NCBI RefSeq assembly: GCF_033296635.1
Contig: NW_026944130.1
Span: 1 to 64,000, forward strand
Source: Dichotomopilus funicola
Lineage: Eukaryota > Ascomycota > Sordariomycetes > Sordariales > Chaetomiaceae
Reading direction: 5' to 3'
Length of the DNA stretch: 64,000 nt
The notes under the pieces: generated by a model
Databases searched by the model: none
Seen by the model: only the letters and a program-made list of their open reading frames with translations
What the model was told of the DNA's origin: nothing
In this document: one piece after another, positions 46,701 to 56,507 of the stretch
How positions within the stretch are numbered: the stretch's first letter is position 1
Layout of the letters: each line of letters starts with the position of its first letter
Position numbers and translations under genes: made by a program

Positions 46701-47138
46701 TGCGGTCGCACTGCTCTGCGTTAGAAGAGAGCTAGAGGAGAGTGAGAACAGAGAGAAGGAGAGAGAGATGGAGAGTGTGCTGGATGGGCCTATGAAGACG
46801 AAGGGCGGAGTGCAAGAGATGGACGAAGAGGAGGACAGAGCCAGGCGGAAGGAAGCAACACGGGATCAAAACACGAGACGACGCATAAGAACGGGCAAGC
46901 CAACCTTTTGCTTCCGTCGATGGCACTCGGTACACGAGATGACTATCCTCCTCCTCTTCCGCGGGGGCGGTCGGGCCGTCGCCTGTGCCCCTTCGGACGT
47001 GACGGTGGCGGCACCATTACTCTCAGTCCCATCGGCCCAATCCGTTCCCAATCCCGGCTTCATCTTAGGTTCCGGGCCCGACCCCGAAGCGTCGTGCGCC
47101 ACTCCGTCCTCGGGACTTGATAATGATGTAGGGGACAT
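43770..47138 (-). CDS. Zn2Cys6 transcription factor with fungal regulatory domain
   Basis: Predicted nuclear regulator of unknown targets. Exons 47138-46905, 46710-45736, 45670-44979 and 44916-43770 give 1015 aa. The Zn2Cys6 cluster at about 69-97 (CTECHRRKQK, CDRKFPCTNC, SRNKENSC; spacing x2-x6-x5-x2-x8) is cut by the first intron right before its third Cys, so both exons are needed for zinc binding. After an acidic, Asn/Thr-rich linker with a run of seven Asp, the Fungal_trans domain follows: IEKLATLYFTEFNPHYGMMD, MQ-type VFQMCAVGLLVV, AIGSAMRDAQEIGMHRDNLD, RRRTWMTLVTWDIHMACVLGRP and LTFELMALHRPYIF. The C-terminal 250 residues are Ser/Asn/Gly/Gln-rich and disordered. The start at 47138 gives a natural acidic front; an upstream start cannot be excluded. 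Not XlnR or AmyR by the cluster sequence. Confidence 0.88.
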
Positions 47139-48407
47139 GGATGGCCGATGATGACCGCTGTCGGAACAAACAAAAACAAGGGATTCGGAAATGTGAGACC
47201 CCGAGTACCACTGGCCCGGAGACTTTGCTCAGATGGGGGTGTACGCTGTACGTCACAAAGGCTCCGGTGGGGGTGGAGGGAGAAAGTTGGCTGAGAGGGG
47301 ACTGACAAATCCTCACGAGAAGCCTGACAGGAAGAGAGAAGAAAAATGTAAGAGAGAGTAGATAAGATGAGACGCGTTCGTGCTGACAGACGACAAATTG
47401 CTCCTCGCCAAGTCAAGTTGCGGTGACGTTATGTTTTGTTCCTTCGCTTCCCACCGAGAAGTGAAAAATAATAAAGGTCGAGGATGTCAGGTCCAAGAAC
47501 CCTTTCTCAGCTTCCATCCCGCCTATCTCAACAAGTGAGATGCAAGCGGCATGGAAACAAGCAAGGCTCCATTCTTTTGCTCACCCGCTTCCTCGCCCCA
47601 GTTCCCCCTTCCCCACGGGATGATGTCGGGCGGAAGATTGGTAATCATTCCTATCGCGCCTTCTCTCCTTCGCTGGGCTGGCCCGGGCCACTAGCAGGTC
47701 ACTGCGCTGAGTGCATGGTTTTCAGCAAGTTAGCAAGGCCGACAGTCAGCACTCAGCAGCCTTCGGCGAGTTCCTTCTGGACCGCCAAGCTTTTTCAATT
47801 TGCTCCACCTGCCTGCCGGCCAGGCACAGAGTGCACGTGCCCGGCTTAGGCCCGTTAACTCCAGGTGCTAACTGCGGTTGTCTCTCCTCTCTTAAAGAAT
47901 CCACAACCCCTCACTTCGGAGTCTTCTCCGTTATCACCGGGCTGTCGATGTTAAAATACCAAACGGCTGCGGCATGTGGTAACTGCCGTGGCTACATGTG
48001 TCCCTTGGCATGCGAGCATGGCGAGGTCGCGAAAAAAAAAGCTGGGGGGTGGGCGGCGCACGGTCATCTACCTGTGGACTTAAAATCGGACGATGCGGCG
48101 TTACGCTGGACTTCGGATGACTCTTTTTGTGTGCCGAGATGGACTGACACAAGGTCCGTTGCGATTTTGACAAGCTTTTCTTTCAGGTTAGAGTTATCTC
48201 CCCCCTATCACCTTCTCATTCCCCTTATTGTTGGTCTGGTTGAACTGTACGGAACAGACTTAATGTAAAATGTAGGTAGACGCAGAATAAAAAGACATTG
48301 ATGCTTGATGCAACCGACGCTGTCTACGCAGGACGAATTAGACTAAGCATAAGCATAAACACAAAAAAGGAATATCGAAAAGTACACCTCCCATCCTTTA
48401 CAAACGC
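47139..48407. other. Promoter of the Zn2Cys6 regulator and 3' end of pyr4
   Basis: About 1.27 kb between two minus-strand genes. No gene supported; frames on both strands lack motifs. Confidence 0.5.
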
Positions 48408-49586
48408 CTATTCCAACCTTGCCAGATACGCCTTCCACGCCTTCCTCCTATACCGCTCCGCTTCCGACGGTGGATCGCCCGCCGTGATGATGCCGCGCCC
48501 AACGATCACAATATCCGTGCCCAGCGTGGTCACCAACTTGCTCGGGGTGTTGTATTGCTGCCCAAGCCCGTCGCCCCCGATCGGACCTCCGTCCTCCTCC
48601 CTGCCCTCCTCCTCTGGTGGTGGAAGCTTACAGCCGGGGGTCATAAGGACGAACGTGTCGTCAGGGGCAGAGTTCAGCGCCTCCTGCGCGACGTATCCCA
48701 TGACGAAGCCCTTGTGCTCGCGTGCGGCCTCGACACAAGCCTGTGTGTAGTCCTTGGTCATGAGACAGCCCTTGGTCGACATTTGCGCGAGTAATAGCAG
48801 GCCACGGTCGGCGGGTGCCTCCTCGATGCCGGGGAAGACGGCGTCATCGCTACCGTTGTCGTGGTTCTTAGACAACCGCGGCGAGTCTGCGGGCTCGAAT
48901 GACTGTGTCACCGTGGTGACCGAGACAATACTTCCTTTCCGGCCGTCAATGTCTCTGCTGCCTTGATGGGAGTGAGGATGAAGCCCCTTTTTATCCAACT
49001 GGGTATGCTCACCTTTCTCGTCTCGCCGTTGGCCGGTCTGCCCCTGTGCCGCCTCCTGCTCCTCGCCCTCGTCAAACTGGTCCGACAGCGGCGTGCCGAC
49101 TGTGACAGACGTCTTGACTTCATAGTGGATCCTCGCCTTCCACTTGGCCGCCGCCTCTTCCAGAGCGCGCACCATATCCTTGCCGGCGTCAATATTAGCG
49201 TTGGTGATGTGCGCCCAGTCTATTATGCGTGCTGTCCCGGCCGTGTACTGCATCTGGACCGTCTTGCCGATGTCGACAAACTTGCGGTCCTCGAAGATCA
49301 AGAATCCGTGCTTCCGCGCGAGCGCCCCCAGCTTGGCCCCTGTCCCAGTCTGCGGGTTGTAGTCCCACCCCGAGATCAGGTCATAGTGTGTTTTGAGCAC
49401 CACGATCGACGGGCCCACCTTGTCGGCCAGGGCCAGTAGCTCGCGGGCGGTCGTAACGTCGGCGCTGAGGCATAGGTTCGAGGCCTTGAGGTCCATCAGC
49501 CGAAAGAGGTACCGGGTGAGAGGGTGGTCGGCCGTCTTTGCCCGCTCGGCAAACGGCAGCGTAAGGGTCGGATGTCGAGTTGCCAT
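48408..49586 (-). CDS. pyr4: Orotidine 5'-phosphate decarboxylase
   Basis: Final step of UMP synthesis: decarboxylates OMP to UMP; cytosolic. Single exon, 392 aa, ATG at 49586. The front HPLTRYLFRLMDLKASNLCL and LKTHYDLISGW are standard. The catalytic Lys-Asp array is in FLIFEDRKFVDIGKTVQMQY. An Arg/Glu/Gln/Ser-rich insertion of about 90 residues (about 175-265) between IHYEVKTSVTVG and RGLLLLAQMSTKG is characteristic of the Sordariomycete enzyme (Neurospora pyr-4 type) and absent from yeast URA3. The phosphate-binding end is GLGQQYNTPSKLV and IVIVGRGI. Expected for pyr-4, intronless. Its 5' end faces a 3.8-kb gene-free gap with PIS1 on the other side. Confidence 0.97.
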   Translation of the reverse strand: MATRHPTLTLPFAERAKTADHPLTRYLFRLMDLKASNLCLSADVTTARELLALADKVGPSIVVLKTHYDLISGWDYNPQTGTGAKLGALARKHGFLIFEDRKFVDIGKTVQMQYTAGTARIIDWAHITNANIDAGKDMVRALEEAAAKWKARIHYEVKTSVTVGTPLSDQFDEGEEQEAAQGQTGQRRDEKGEHTQLDKKGLHPHSHQGSRDIDGRKGSIVSVTTVTQSFEPADSPRLSKNHDNGSDDAVFPGIEEAPADRGLLLLAQMSTKGCLMTKDYTQACVEAAREHKGFVMGYVAQEALNSAPDDTFVLMTPGCKLPPPEEEGREEDGGPIGGDGLGQQYNTPSKLVTTLGTDIVIVGRGIITAGDPPSEAERYRRKAWKAYLARLE

Positions 49587-52500
49587 CTTTCTTGTTGCGT
49601 CTCGTTAGCGTGGGTCCTTGTAATTTCTGTTTGTCTCCGGAATAAAGTAGCGATAATGTAGCAAGAGCTAAAATGGGCGGCCGGTTGAAATAGGAAGAGA
49701 CGAAGAGCAATTGAGAGGGGGTGAAGTGCTGTGTCGGCCCTTTGCCGTCGTTTTTGTATGTAGCTCAAGCACTAACTCGATAGGGTGCAGCCACCGGTAT
49801 TTACCGGTAGCTCGGACGGGTCCCAGGGGAATGGGTGCAAGCGTTGTCCAGACGGTCCAAGCAATCGTTTCTGCGCTGGTGACTTTGGCGACGCCACGGG
49901 GATAGGGGTCGCTGGACCGGGGTAGTGAAGCCCTGGGGTGCTCTGGTGCTGGGGTGCGTGATGCCGGCTCTCCTGTGTGCCAGGATATTTTTTTGGTTGT
50001 TTTTTATGATTTTCGTGGCGTGTTTCGCCCAGGGTGTGCGCTACCACCCACCTCGGCTGTCCCAATGCGTGCTTCACGGGGGCGATGCTAACACGCGGTC
50101 ACTGGTAATGAAGCGGTGGACGAGGGAGTTGCTCGGGTGTTGTTGTTGGCTCTGCTCGTCGGGAAGGGGGATGAAATAACGGAGGAATGCGCCAACAAAA
50201 GACACGGGTGACTAAGGTAGTTATTACCTCTGCGAATTTGACTCGAGAGTCAAAGCAAGCGCAAGCGGGTCTGCACAGTTGGCGCGAAAGTTTGACAAGA
50301 ACCCCGCAGGTGGAGGGGAGGTACTTTTCGGGAAAAGAAGGTCAAGCAAGTCGCAACGCAAGCTCACGTGAAGCTTCTGTTTGAAATGAAGAGCCTAAAA
50401 GAGAAGGAATAGAAGGGAAACTCCCAATTGGACGAAGGGGAACATATATCAAGACACGCCGGAAATGGGGAGAAGTGCAATTCTGCCAAGGGTCACGCGT
50501 CTTATATAGTTAGTGTAGGGAGAGTAACTCGAGCTGAACTTGAGGACCAAAGCCTCCAGGTTGTGAAAGAACTCGAAGGGTCGGCGGAGCTCCCAGGGAA
50601 CTCCCAGGTTTCGTTGTCGCCTGTGATTTGATCAAAACGGGGTCGAGACCGCAGAAACTTATTCAAGCCAGCGCAACTTTCGCAGCCACACGGCCGGAGT
50701 CCACCGAGACTTCATCGGTGCGCACACGCAACACACCGCGGGCGACAACCGACAACGGATAACCTTCCAGCCAGTCGACGCGGCCTTGGCGTAAACCGAA
50801 TCGCGGACAATGGGACGATGCAATGCGGATGCGTTGGGGCGAATGCCAAGGCGGGGACCAACAAGTCCCCTCTGGTGGTTGAGGTAGGGGGACAGGGGTC
50901 ACAAGATGGGGGTCAAGGAGCAAAAAAAAAGAAAAAGGAAGAAAAAGGGGGGTTTTGTTGATGTCCCGTGCTGCTGTTGTGCTGCGACTCTGCGAGCATT
51001 GGATGTGTGTGGTTTGTTGCGGAATTTCCTCTGCAGGTCCGTCGGCGTGCCACTTCCATCTCCAGCTGTCCCACGGTCGGCAAACAACCGGCAGGCAAGA
51101 CCCTTGACAGACACAAGGGTCGGCCTATTTTTGAGCCCTTGCTTGAGCCCTGGCCTTTCGTGGGGTCCCCTCAAGCAAGTGCGCACAGACCGATCGAGGC
51201 AAGTACCCCAGTTCCGCGCTCATCATTGAACATTTTATTTGCCGACCCGTCCGACTTTCGGACGCAACAATTTTTATACTCGCTCGTGCATAGGGCCGAC
51301 TGCATCTTTCTGCAACGCTTGCATCTTGTACGATTGTGCAGCGACCCGGCGATCAGCAGAATCGGATGCTCGTCCCGAAGTGGCGCCATCTTGTCTCAGT
51401 CTCCGAGACAGATTGCAACCGTAGGATCCTTCGATAATTAACTTTGAGCTCCCTCGGCTACACCCACCGCACCTCCAAGCTTGTGGCGTCCTCGGGAAGA
51501 AGCTCTGTGCTTCCGTGGCGTTGGCCGGATTAAGGAATTCGGGGCGAGTAGTGCGCCTCGTCTTACTTACACAACGGCTCTCCGGCGATCGCCTATTTCC
51601 AAGTGCTCGATGTGGTGACGGTGGCTGATGCATTGTCTGCTGTTGTGCTGTACTGGCAGCCCGAGCAACAAATATCACGCCGATCCTGTTTCGACAGCAT
51701 GATTCAGGACAGGGAGGCGACATGTCTTCCATCTTCGGCTTCAGCTCCTTTGGGATATCGCTCTTCGCGCTGGGGCCTCGTGGGGCGGCCTTCCGATCGA
51801 TTTTGCTTAGACCATCGAATATTTCGGCGTCGGCTACACTACCCTTGATGCATGAGCAGCTGAGAACGATACATACCGTAAACAATCCACATCAGATCTA
51901 AATCAATGACGTCGTCCTGGGCAATGCGGTAGGTGCCGTGTCGAACGACGAAGCATACACATGGACGGAGGTCGCGGAGAAGTCATTGAAGGCAAAGCAC
52001 GGACAGCACCTAAGTAAGCCTTGTGTAAACGTTTAAGAGTCAAGGGGCGAAAGACAACAGCTCGAACATTTGGGGCAAGACACGACTGCGGCAAAAAGAA
52101 ATAAGGCTAGATTCGCGCCGCCACGATCGTCTCAAAACACCATCATCAATGACCACCACGCGTGGCGATAGCTTTCTTCAAGAGCTCGAACAATGTACTA
52201 GAAGACACGCTTCCATGCTTGTGGAAGTGAAATCGAAGCACGGACCGGTCTATGGGTGGCCAATTCCGCGCCGTTCCAGAACTCAAGGACGGTCCGAAGA
52301 TCTTGAGCGACCCCGCGGCCCGCCAGTGTTTCGGCAGCATCAAGCTATCTGAGGACAAACGGGGCGGAATAAGAACGACCGCCCAACAGAAGCCAAAAAT
52401 ATTGAGTGTCGATCAGAGACAGTTAAAATACCAAAAAGAACTGGTAGGACGTCTGAAGAAATGATGATTGACTCAAATAACTCCTGTATGGCCGAGGACT

Positions 52501-53345
52501 TGTGTACACTACACTACATAACGTACATCGCAGCATCGCTGCGCCACGAACAGGGCATTAATTCGCAGATGGGCTGAAAGCGACGACCATCTCCGCCTGG
52601 TGGCTTGGTTCAGGAGATGACATGTTGGCTGCCACGAGCCGGCTGTTTGGAGTCTTTGGGCTAACTGTGAAAGACAAGGCTGGCCGGAATGTGCCTTGCT
52701 CTGTTTGATCAACCACAAAGAAGAAGCAACCGCGAAACGAAAAACTGCCGCCAAGGAATGGAAATCTTGCACCTCTGCAAGCTGAAGGGAGGGCGTACAA
52801 AACGTCACGGAATGTTACCGTACTTCAGAATTGCTGCTTGGGTCGCTTATCGATACCCCTACCGACCGTTATCTCCCCCTGGGCCTTGGGTGGAAATACC
52901 GAAATTTCGGGTCAGCACAGGCCGCCGTCATCGTCATATCGCGTTTACCCAACCAAAAACGGGCGGTAGGCTGGAAGGCTGAGTGACCGAGAAGGCATCC
53001 GTAATCTGCAATCAGCCCATCTTTGTCATGCTCGTCCCCCTCTTTCGATAAGGATCCCCTCGACAGCATCCATCACGACGAGCCCCTCTCGAACATTCGC
53101 GAACGGAGTTGAATTTTGGCCGCAGAAAGCAAGAGGCCTTCCCTGCGCCGATCCACACTTTCCGGTTCCATTTCCGCGCCATCCGGGTTCTTCGGGGCTT
53201 TTGCCGCCGCGACCGACCGAGCACCTAATCTTTCGACCGACTTCATCGATCCGAAGCCCGACGACTTTTTGAACCGTTGAAAGAGGAGACAAATCTCAGC
53301 CCATCGACCATACCTTCGGATGACCATCGAATAGAACGACGCACC
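49587..53345. other. Large gene-free interval between divergent pyr4 and PIS1
   Basis: About 3.8 kb, unusually long for this window's housekeeping part. Many short frames occur on both strands (for instance at 51274-51885 minus and 52149-52464 plus), but none has a recognisable domain or consistent splice partners. One possible exon-like minus-strand segment near 51862-51960 encodes FVVRHGTYRIAQDDVIDLDL and ends at a GTATGT-type donor. It may be a fragment of a degraded or lineage-specific gene, but I cannot build a complete model. ACCGGTATTTACCGGT near 49793 is a short inverted repeat. The rest should include both promoters. Confidence 0.4.
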
Positions 53346-54473
53346 ATGGCTGGAGCGAAGAACCGACGTCAGGGTACGGCGGCCGCCGCGCCTGGGCTTC
53401 AGGGGCAACCCCACGAGCATGCGCCGACCGTCAACGGGAACGGGAGCGCACACGTCGTTGAGAAGGATGAGCGGAAAGAGGAGGAGGAGGAACCAAAGGA
53501 GAATATCTTTCTCTTTTGGCCAAACATCATCGGTACGAACAAAAAAGGGCTAAAACCTCCTTTGCCACTTTAGGAGGGGGTTCAGACCACACTAACAAGA
53601 CTCTCCTTCGCCCAGGCTACTCCCGCATCGTCCTCGCGATCGCCTCGCTCTACTACATGCCACTACACCCACGCACATGCTCGCTCCTGTACAGCATTTC
53701 CTGCCTGCTAGACGCGCTAGACGGGTACGCGGCGCGCTACTTCGAGCAGTCGACGCGTTTCGGCGCCGTGCTCGACATGGTGACGGATCGATGCACGACC
53801 TCGTGCCTGCTGGTGTTCTTGTCGTCGGCCTTCCCGCGCTGGGCGATCCTGTTCCAGGGCCTGATCGCGCTGGACTTTTCTAGCCACTACATGCACATGT
53901 TTGCGACGCTCGCGATGGGCGGGAACAACACCAGCCATAAGAACGTGGATAAGTCGCGGAGCTGGATTCTGTCGCTTTACTACACCAACAAGGTACCTAC
54001 CTACACCTCTCTTTACCCCATCCCTATTCTCCGCCCCGACTTTCGGAACCCCCAGCAAACTGACCCTTATTCTCCCTCCGCAGACCGTCCTCTTCATCGC
54101 CTGCGCCCTCAACGAAGCCTTTTTCATCGCCCTCTACCTCCTCTCCTTCTCCTCCCCCCTCCTCTCCCCCTCCCTCCTCGAGACCGTCCCTGACCACGCA
54201 GCCGAAGCCATCCACCGCGGTGCCCAGGTCAACTCCTCGCTACTACGCCACCTCTTCTCCAACCCGCACAGCGCCGGTGCCCTCGAGCTCGCCCGCGCCA
54301 ACAAGATGGATAGCTTCTGGCCTTGGGTCTTTGCGGGCGTTAGTTTCCCTGTTATGGCACTTAAGCAGATTATCAATGTGGTGCAGTTGGTGAAGGCGAG
54401 TCGGTGGTTGGCGGAGGGGGATGTGGCAATGCGGAAGGCGCAGGGGTTGCCGAGGAAGAGGAAGACTGCTTGA
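53346..54473 (+). CDS. PIS1: CDP-diacylglycerol-inositol 3-phosphatidyltransferase (PI synthase)
   Basis: Makes phosphatidylinositol from CDP-diacylglycerol and myo-inositol in the ER membrane; essential. Exons 53346-53532, 53616-53992 and 54084-54473 give 317 aa. The Lys/Glu-rich front of about 52 residues is longer than in yeast. The first helix begins ENIFLFWPNIIGYSRIVLAI. The CDP-alcohol phosphotransferase signature (D-G-x2-A-R-x8-G-x3-D-x3-D) is complete at about residues 95-122: LDALDGYAARYFEQSTRFG followed by AVLDMVTDRC. Further helices include LVFLSSAFPRWAILFQGLIA and WPWVFAGVSFPVMALKQIIN. The loop HMFATLAMGGNNTSHKNVD is typical of PI synthases. Introns of 83 and 91 bp lie in standard places. 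The tail RKRKTA is basic. It diverges from pyr4 across a long gap. Confidence 0.95.
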
Positions 54474-55358
54474 GCGGCTTGCTTCTTTTATGGGCCAGAG
54501 GGGAAGACGATATGGTGTGTAAGGATATTGGTGAACAGCTCCATGCTAGGCCTCAACCGGGGCCTAAGCACTGTACTGTTCAAGGAAGGGGAGATGGGCG
54601 GTGTATTTTGGCTTTGGCAGAGATAACGGGGCTATAACGGTCTGCTTTGCAAGAGACCTAGCGACCTGTCTGTCTGGGGACGAGGAGTGACTTCACTGTT
54701 TTGATTGCATCTAACCCACAGCGGTTTTTGTCTCTGTCTCTGTCTCTCTCTTTCGGCGTTTATAGGATCAGGGGGTTAGGACGGTACTTGGGGGGTCGGT
54801 AGCACGGGGACAGCATCAGGGACGGGGAGCATCCTTTGAGAGAGACACCACCTAATTTTTTTTGACCGGGCGGGCGGGCTGGCTGTGACCAGTGTTGTTG
54901 TTTTTTGTCTTCCCTTTGTGAGGTCGGGGGTGGTCCCCTTGTGGGATCAGTCGTTCTTGTTTTGTTCGGCTCTTTTCTTCACATCTTGTTGTTTTTCCCC
55001 CTTTACCACGATTATCTAATCCTGTCATTTTTGGAAGTCTTTTCTCGCTTCGTATCCCTGTTCTTCTCTCTCTCTCTCTCTCTCTATCTGTTGTGTTAGT
55101 TATTACATAGAATTGGGTTTAGGTTAGAATGTGAGGAGCGGTGTCACGACGGTCCCTGATATAGGAGAGCACTTCCGTGTTCCGTGCCTGAGTTTAGTGA
55201 GTGTGTTATACTGGTTCACTTTTGCGCTGTCTTCTAGTCATCCTTCCGGCTCCCCCCTAATCTCCTCCCCAACTCACCTTTGCCTTTTACCCCCTTTTCC
55301 ATCTCCCCCTTCGTCCGTCCTCCACCACCCCCCAAGAGCGTGTCTATCTACCCATCGG
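54474..55358. other. Convergent 3' region of PIS1 and the C2H2 gene
   Basis: About 885 bp. A CT dinucleotide run at about 55063-55086 and a GTCTCTGTCTCTGTCTCTCT patch near 54730-54751 are simple repeats. No gene is supported. Confidence 0.55.
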
Positions 55359-56507
55359 TTAGTGCTTTTTCGCCTCTCGATGCCTCTTCACGTTATCACC
55401 CCGATCCGACTTGTACGTGCACCCAAGCGCCGGACACCGTATCCAGACAATTTTCCCGTCGCGGTGTTTCGCCCGTCTATGACGGCGGAGGTCGTGTTTG
55501 GTGGATACGCGGTGGCCGCATGTATGGCAGGTGACGACGTTGCTGGAGCAGCGGTTACGCCGGTGGAATCTGGGAGAGGGGGAGGAGGGGGAGTGGTGTA
55601 AGTATTGTGAAAAGGTGGAGGGGGAGGGATTTTCGGTGGGGGGTAGATGGGCGGGAGAGGAAGTTACTTACTTGAGGTCTTTGTAGGTGTCATAAACGTC
55701 GTCTTGGGCGCATTTGCCGCATTTACGTGGGATGAAAGTCGTACCGGGGTTGCTTTCCGTAGTCCTCTTGGTGCTGGCCTCGGTGACGGTGCTGGGGGTA
55801 CTGTTTGGGCTGCTGTTACCGCTGCCCTCACAGTTGGTGTCTTCGCCGTCAAAGGCGCCGTAATCGAGGTTGTCGGGGAGGCCAAAATTGGGGTCCACAG
55901 AAAAGGAGGGTGTGTTTAAATCCGCATAATCGAGAGTGACTGGAGGATAACTGGCAGTGTGCTGCTCTAGGCCCGTATTACCAGGGCCAAAACCAACTGC
56001 GTTGAGATCGAGAGGGTTGAATGGGAAAGGCGGTGGGAAAGCACAAGGATAACCTGCTGCAGGAAGCGGGATTTCGGCTGTCGATGTAAAGGCACTTTGG
56101 GCTTGCTAAGTAGCCCCGTCGTGGGTGAAACCACCCGCTTGTGCCGTTGCGTCGATCTGGCTTCCCGAAAACCCAGCGGTTTGGTCGATGTAAGGGTCTG
56201 AAAGGCCGAACACTGGGGTCATGGGAGACTCTCCGGGGTAAATGGTGGAGGTTTGGCCGTCATTTCCGGGGCCTAAGAACGGTAGATTGTCTAGGCTGTA
56301 AGTGTCGCCGGGTGCGACGAACTGGGAGTAGGGTGGTGTCACCAAGGGGTATGGTGGGAAAGGGGGGTTTTGTAAAGCCGGGGTATCAAGGTCACAGGTC
56401 AAATCGTCAAAGGGGAGATCAGGTTGTGTCCGGGTTTCTAACGAGGAGCCCCCATCCAGAAACGCATCGTTCGACGGGTCGGTTTCATCCTCGGTAAGAG
56501 ACACCAT
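55359..56507 (-). CDS. C2H2 zinc-finger protein with an in-frame TAG codon
   Basis: A small putative DNA-binding protein. Exon 1 runs 56507-55672 and exon 2 55569-55359 (102-bp intron, AA/GTAAGT donor, CTCCCAG acceptor), 348 sense codons plus stop. Exon 1 is acidic and Pro-rich (DDLTCDLDTPALQNPPFPPY). At codon 134 (56106-56108) there is an in-frame TAG, after GGFTHDGAT; the same frame then stays open for 145 codons (QAQSAFTSTAEIPLPAAG) and ends in a CxxC pair, PRKCGKCAQDD. Exon 2 carries the finger VTCHTCGHRVSTKHDLRRHR and a second, GCTYKSDRGDNVKRHREAKK. Both sides of the TAG share the same composition, so it is one gene. A CAG-to-TAG change, programmed readthrough, an unusual intron or a sequence error could explain it; I found no consensus donor for an intron that would remove it. 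Targets unknown. Confidence 0.65.

Noticed and set aside
51274..51885. 203-codon minus-strand frame in the pyr4-PIS1 gap
   Set aside because: Arg/Ser/Pro-rich without a domain, and a neighbouring frame looks more exon-like; not enough to call a gene.
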